From the NCBI GenBank assembly GCA_000403315.2, contig KE159638.1:248001-312000 (forward strand): a stretch of DNA of 64,000 nt, in the 5' to 3' direction. The stretch's first letter is position 1. The number at the start of each line of letters is the position of its first letter. The notes below the pieces were generated by a model that made no database searches, was not told the origin of the DNA, and was given only the letters and a program-made list of their open reading frames with translations. This document shows positions 61,235 to 64,000 of this stretch, piece by piece. The translations under genes and the position numbers were made by a program. This stretch comes from Lachnospiraceae bacterium A2 (lineage in GTDB: Bacteria; Bacillota; Clostridia; Lachnospirales; Lachnospiraceae).

Positions 61235-62155
61235 ATGAAATCAAGAGTATTGCGGCTAAAGGACTACCGGGAAGTAGATGTGAAGTCCCTGTTAAAGCCC
61301 TTCGTACTGGACGGGGAGGCGTTGGAAGCAGAGCTGCGGCGGCTGACCAACCCGTATATCCGCTGGGAGAACGGTACAACGGTTTCTCCCGGAGATCAGG
61401 TGGTGTGCCGACTGGCATCGGACTGCCCCCGGTTCCAGAAGGAGAAGGTCCGGTTCGTAGCCGGGAGCAGCATGTTCCACAAGGATCTGGAGGATATGTC
61501 CATCGGCATGGAAGTAGGCGGAACTAGGGAGACCATCCTTCCGGAGGGCAAAGTCTCCCTTACGGTGATGGGTGTGATGAACCGCGTGGTACCGGAACCC
61601 AGGGATGAAATGGTGGAGAAGCTGGGGCTGGAGGGTGTGCACACCGTTGCGGCGTATCGGGCGTATCTGCTGGAGCAGCAGAAGGCGGCCGCGTTCCAGG
61701 AAGATTCCTACGATGCGCTGAACTACCTTGTGCGGGAGGTCATCAGTGGCTCGGAATTTGTCCTGGACCGGGAGGAATGGGCGGAAGCCATCAACCGGGA
61801 GCTGGACCGCTGCCGGACGCTGTGCCGTCAGGAGGGCATGGTCCTGGAGAAGATGACCCCGGAGCAGTTCAAGGGGCGCATTCCGGTGAAGAGCTACCAC
61901 GAGCTGGTGGCCATGCTGCAATACGACGGTTGGGACAAGCTCTGCCGCTATCTGCTGGGCTGCCAGTACGCCGAAAACGATGGCTTCCGGGCGGGGGAAG
62001 CGGAGTATAGGGAATTTATCGCGGACTATGTCAGATCCTGGCACGTCTCCGAGGAGAACGCCCGGGAAGCCAACCCCTATGACAGCTTTATCTTCAACGA
62101 GTACGCCGGACACGCCTATACGGTACTGAAAGAATACATCAGAAAATTTTATTAA
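61235..62155 (+). CDS. trigger-factor-like peptidyl-prolyl isomerase/chaperone
   Basis: This 306-residue protein begins 1 nt after the reductase stop (GGAGGTG RBS). It has an FKBP-like part (about 45-130; VSPGDQVVCRLASD, MSIGMEVGGTRETILPEGKV) and a helical trigger-factor or SurA-like C-terminal half (about 140-306; REEWAEAINRELDRCRTLCR, GWDKLCRYLLGCQYAEN). The N-terminal ribosome-binding domain of true trigger factor is missing. Placed between a disulfide reductase and a thioredoxin, it may help fold redox-sensitive proteins. Confidence 0.75.
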   Translation: MKSRVLRLKDYREVDVKSLLKPFVLDGEALEAELRRLTNPYIRWENGTTVSPGDQVVCRLASDCPRFQKEKVRFVAGSSMFHKDLEDMSIGMEVGGTRETILPEGKVSLTVMGVMNRVVPEPRDEMVEKLGLEGVHTVAAYRAYLLEQQKAAAFQEDSYDALNYLVREVISGSEFVLDREEWAEAINRELDRCRTLCRQEGMVLEKMTPEQFKGRIPVKSYHELVAMLQYDGWDKLCRYLLGCQYAENDGFRAGEAEYREFIADYVRSWHVSEENAREANPYDSFIFNEYAGHAYTVLKEYIRKFY

Positions 62156-62169
62156 AGGAGGAACCCATC

Positions 62170-62487
62170 ATGTCGATTCAAAACGCAGACAAGAGCAATT
62201 TCAAGGAGCTGATCAGCGAAGATTTCGTGATTGCCGATTTTTATGGCACCACCTGCGTCCCCTGCAAGCTGTTTTCCAAAATCCTGGAGGACATCGAGGC
62301 GGAGATCCCATTCCTGAACATCGTTAAACTCAACACCACCGAGAACCCGGAAATTGCGGAAGAGTACGGCATTACCGCCGTTCCCACCATCCACTTCTAT
62401 AAGGATGGCAAGCTGGTTGACAGCCATGTGGGCGTGATGCAGCCCCAGGCGGTGAAGGATGTGATCGCCCAGTACATGTATGCGTAA
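62170..62487 (+). CDS. thioredoxin with CVPC active site
   Basis: This 105-residue protein has RBS AAAGGAGG. The thioredoxin fold is clear (FVIADFYGTTCVPCKLFSKI, VKLNTTENPEIAEEYGITAV with cis-Pro in VPTIHFYKDGK). The active site is CVPC rather than CGPC, which should change its redox potential or partner choice. It lies in the same operon as the reductase-like flavoprotein, its likely electron source. Confidence 0.93.
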   Translation: MSIQNADKSNFKELISEDFVIADFYGTTCVPCKLFSKILEDIEAEIPFLNIVKLNTTENPEIAEEYGITAVPTIHFYKDGKLVDSHVGVMQPQAVKDVIAQYMYA

Positions 62488-62592
62488 TACAGACAGATCA
62501 ATCGCCTTTTCGGACAAAATCGACACGCGCCCTTTTCCAGGGACCGCGGATGTGATATGATACATTTACTTATAAAAGGGAGGACTTATTCC

Positions 62593-63072
62593 ATGAAATA
62601 CGCTGCAAAACGTACCCTCTGCGCCCTGTTGGCGCTTGTTCTCTTATGCGGCCTAACCGCCTGCGGCGGCGCAAAGGCCGTTGACCCGGAAACCTGTACA
62701 TATGATGAAATGGTGGAATACCTGACTGCTAAGGGCTATATTTCCAAGGATTCCTCTCCGGTGGACATGCTCACTACCGAGGGCTATCTCACGGACAACA
62801 CCGACGGGGAGATCCCCTTCGCCCCCTTTGCTGACAAGGCCCAGGATTATGACGGGCTGTGGCTGATGTGGTGGGACGCTGCTGCTCCCTCCGAAGCGTA
62901 TACCAACTGTTTCCAGAACCTTGCCATGAACGGCGGCACGGTCGTCTATATGGGCGGCGCTGCCGTCCTGGAAACCGCTGCCCATAACGGCAGCTTCGCC
63001 ATCGCCTTTGGGGATGAGTACGCCCAGAAAGATGCCGTCATGGCTGATTTCCAAGGGCTTTCCGGGAAGTAA
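62593..63072 (+). CDS. lipoprotein of unknown function
   Basis: This is a 159-residue protein; ATG 62593 follows GGGAGGA. A lipoprotein signal peptide with lipobox LTAC (CALLALVLLCGLTACGG) is present. The mature part (YDEMVEYLTAKGYISKD, YDGLWLMWWDAAAPSEAYTN) has no known catalytic motif. It sits between the redox cluster and an ABC exporter gene. Confidence 0.8.
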   Translation: MKYAAKRTLCALLALVLLCGLTACGGAKAVDPETCTYDEMVEYLTAKGYISKDSSPVDMLTTEGYLTDNTDGEIPFAPFADKAQDYDGLWLMWWDAAAPSEAYTNCFQNLAMNGGTVVYMGGAAVLETAAHNGSFAIAFGDEYAQKDAVMADFQGLSGK

Positions 63073-63081
63073 GAACATATG

Positions 63082-63127
63082 AACGCCCCTACCCTGTCCT
63101 TTGTGGGATGGGGCAGGGGCGTTTCTC
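63082..63127 (+). terminator. terminator after the lipoprotein gene
   Basis: AACGCCCCT near 63082 pairs with AGGGGCGTT near 63115-63123, followed by TTCTCT. An inner CCC/GGG pairing extends the stem. Confidence 0.6.
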
Positions 63128-63157
63128 TGAAAAGTATATACGAGGAAGGAGAAACCA

Positions 63158-64000
63158 ATGGAAACAAACGCAATTTTTCGAAAAAATTACGGCAACTTCC
63201 GCCGCTTCTTCTCCATGCTGGGCAAGGCGGATTTGCCCTACCTATGGATCATCGGCTACCTGGCAGCCAGCGCCGTCATTGCCAAGGTGGGCGTTAACAC
63301 TACTGAATACAGCGCCGCCCTCTTCGCCGGAAACGTGGGTCTGACCGCTGTGGTGCTGCCTTACTTTTTCTATCAGATCCTTTCCTTGGTTCTGAGTTCT
63401 GTTTCCGGACTCATCAATAACCTCTGTGAAGCCCGCATGGACCGGAATCTGCGCCGGATGGTCTGGCGCAAGACGGTGAGCCTGCCCCTGTGGTTCTATG
63501 AAAATAATAACCCTAAGGAACTGCTCAGCCGTATCACTACCGATATTTCCAGCATCAGTAATCTGGTTATGAAGGTGTTCATCCCCATATTCACCACCGC
63601 CTATGCCAGCTTCGTCATTCTCCTGAAGGTTTCCAGCTATGATGGAGCTTTGATGTGGTCCCTGGTGGTGGCGCTGCCGGTGAATATCCTTATCAGCTTT
63701 ATCCTGGGCAGGCTGCAATTCGGCGTGCAGGATCTCATTAACCGCCGCAATGCCGAGCTGACGGCCTCCATAGCGGAGCGGACCAATAACCTGATGCTCA
63801 TCAAGTCCATGGGCACCGAAACAAAGGAATCCGGTACCGGGGAAGAACGAATGAAGGCAAGCTACCGCGCCGCCGGGATGAACATTTGGATTACCGGCTT
63901 GGCAGTGCCTATCCAGGCTATTGCCGGGGTGCTGCAAACTATCGTTATTATCCTGGTAGGCAGGGGCTATTATGCCTCCGGCGCGCTGAGCCTGACAGAA
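63158..64000 (+). CDS. ABC exporter, transmembrane domain (cut by window end)
   Basis: ATG 63158 follows GAGGAAGGAG; 281 codons are open to the window edge. The visible part is the six-helix ABC exporter type-1 domain (LPYLWIIGYLAASAVIAK, VLPYFFYQILSLVLSSVSGL, then the coupling region ENNNPKELLSRITTDISSIS and SIAERTNNLMLIKSMGTETK). The ATPase domain should follow outside the window. Substrate unknown; small peptide, lipid or drug exporters share this fold. Confidence 0.88.
   Translation, partial: METNAIFRKNYGNFRRFFSMLGKADLPYLWIIGYLAASAVIAKVGVNTTEYSAALFAGNVGLTAVVLPYFFYQILSLVLSSVSGLINNLCEARMDRNLRRMVWRKTVSLPLWFYENNNPKELLSRITTDISSISNLVMKVFIPIFTTAYASFVILLKVSSYDGALMWSLVVALPVNILISFILGRLQFGVQDLINRRNAELTASIAERTNNLMLIKSMGTETKESGTGEERMKASYRAAGMNIWITGLAVPIQAIAGVLQTIVIILVGRGYYASGALSLTE

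Overview
The window looks like a chromosomal segment of a gut Firmicute of class Clostridia, most likely Lachnospiraceae. Support: strong AGGAGG ribosome-binding sites, a T-box leader before proS, a bacterial SecA with a SEC-C tail, a short archaeal-type ProRS, many secreted Big2/Fn3/DUF6273 proteins, and relics of Clostridia-type conjugative elements. Genus and species cannot be read from the sequence alone.

Region 1 (about 0.1-27 kb) is a nearly continuous plus-strand locus built around Ser/Thr phosphorylation. It holds three Hanks-type kinases with different sensor ends (a solute-binding-protein-like domain, four PASTA repeats, and a cytosolic FHA), two PP2C phosphatases, and five FHA proteins that are not kinases: two small zinc-ribbon-like ones, a membrane vWA-FHA protein, a DUF4234-like membrane FHA protein and an FHA-FHA-ABC transporter. 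Gene overlaps and 2-25 nt gaps from 7.1 to 17.1 kb argue for one operon. The locus is bracketed by secreted proteins and followed by four zinc-ribbon membrane proteins, one ending in a C-type-lectin-like domain, and a GH3 glycosidase. I read this as one envelope-sensing and export or remodelling system; the overall role is inference.

Region 2 (27-42 kb) is ordinary core genome: an HD hydrolase, a two-component system, an RluA-type pseudouridine synthase, an AI-2E/YtvI-type permease, T-box-proS, a TSCPD protein, secA, a PAP2 phosphatase, a TVP38-type membrane protein, and a TetR-MFS pair with visible operators.

Region 3 (42-55 kb) is a graveyard of mobile DNA. An intact IS200/IS605 TnpA element abuts the 3' end of a cytosine-5 methyltransferase fragment. 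Other remnants are of a DUF262 protein, BlaI, a VirD4/TraG coupling protein, a tyrosine integrase, a large serine recombinase, a RepA_N-type protein and a DDE transposase. Intact genes survive between them: three XRE regulators with membrane tails, a BlaR1-like M56 peptidase, and an operon of methyltransferase, VTT membrane protein, response regulator and sensor kinase.

Region 4 (55-64 kb) is visibly more GC-rich, with C/G-ending codons. It has a minus-strand operon (M16C peptidase, YitT protein, cysteine-desulfidase-like protein) and, divergently, a redox set: a thioredoxin-reductase-like flavoprotein without a canonical NADPH loop, a trigger-factor-like protein and a CVPC thioredoxin. A lipoprotein follows, then an ABC exporter cut by the window end.
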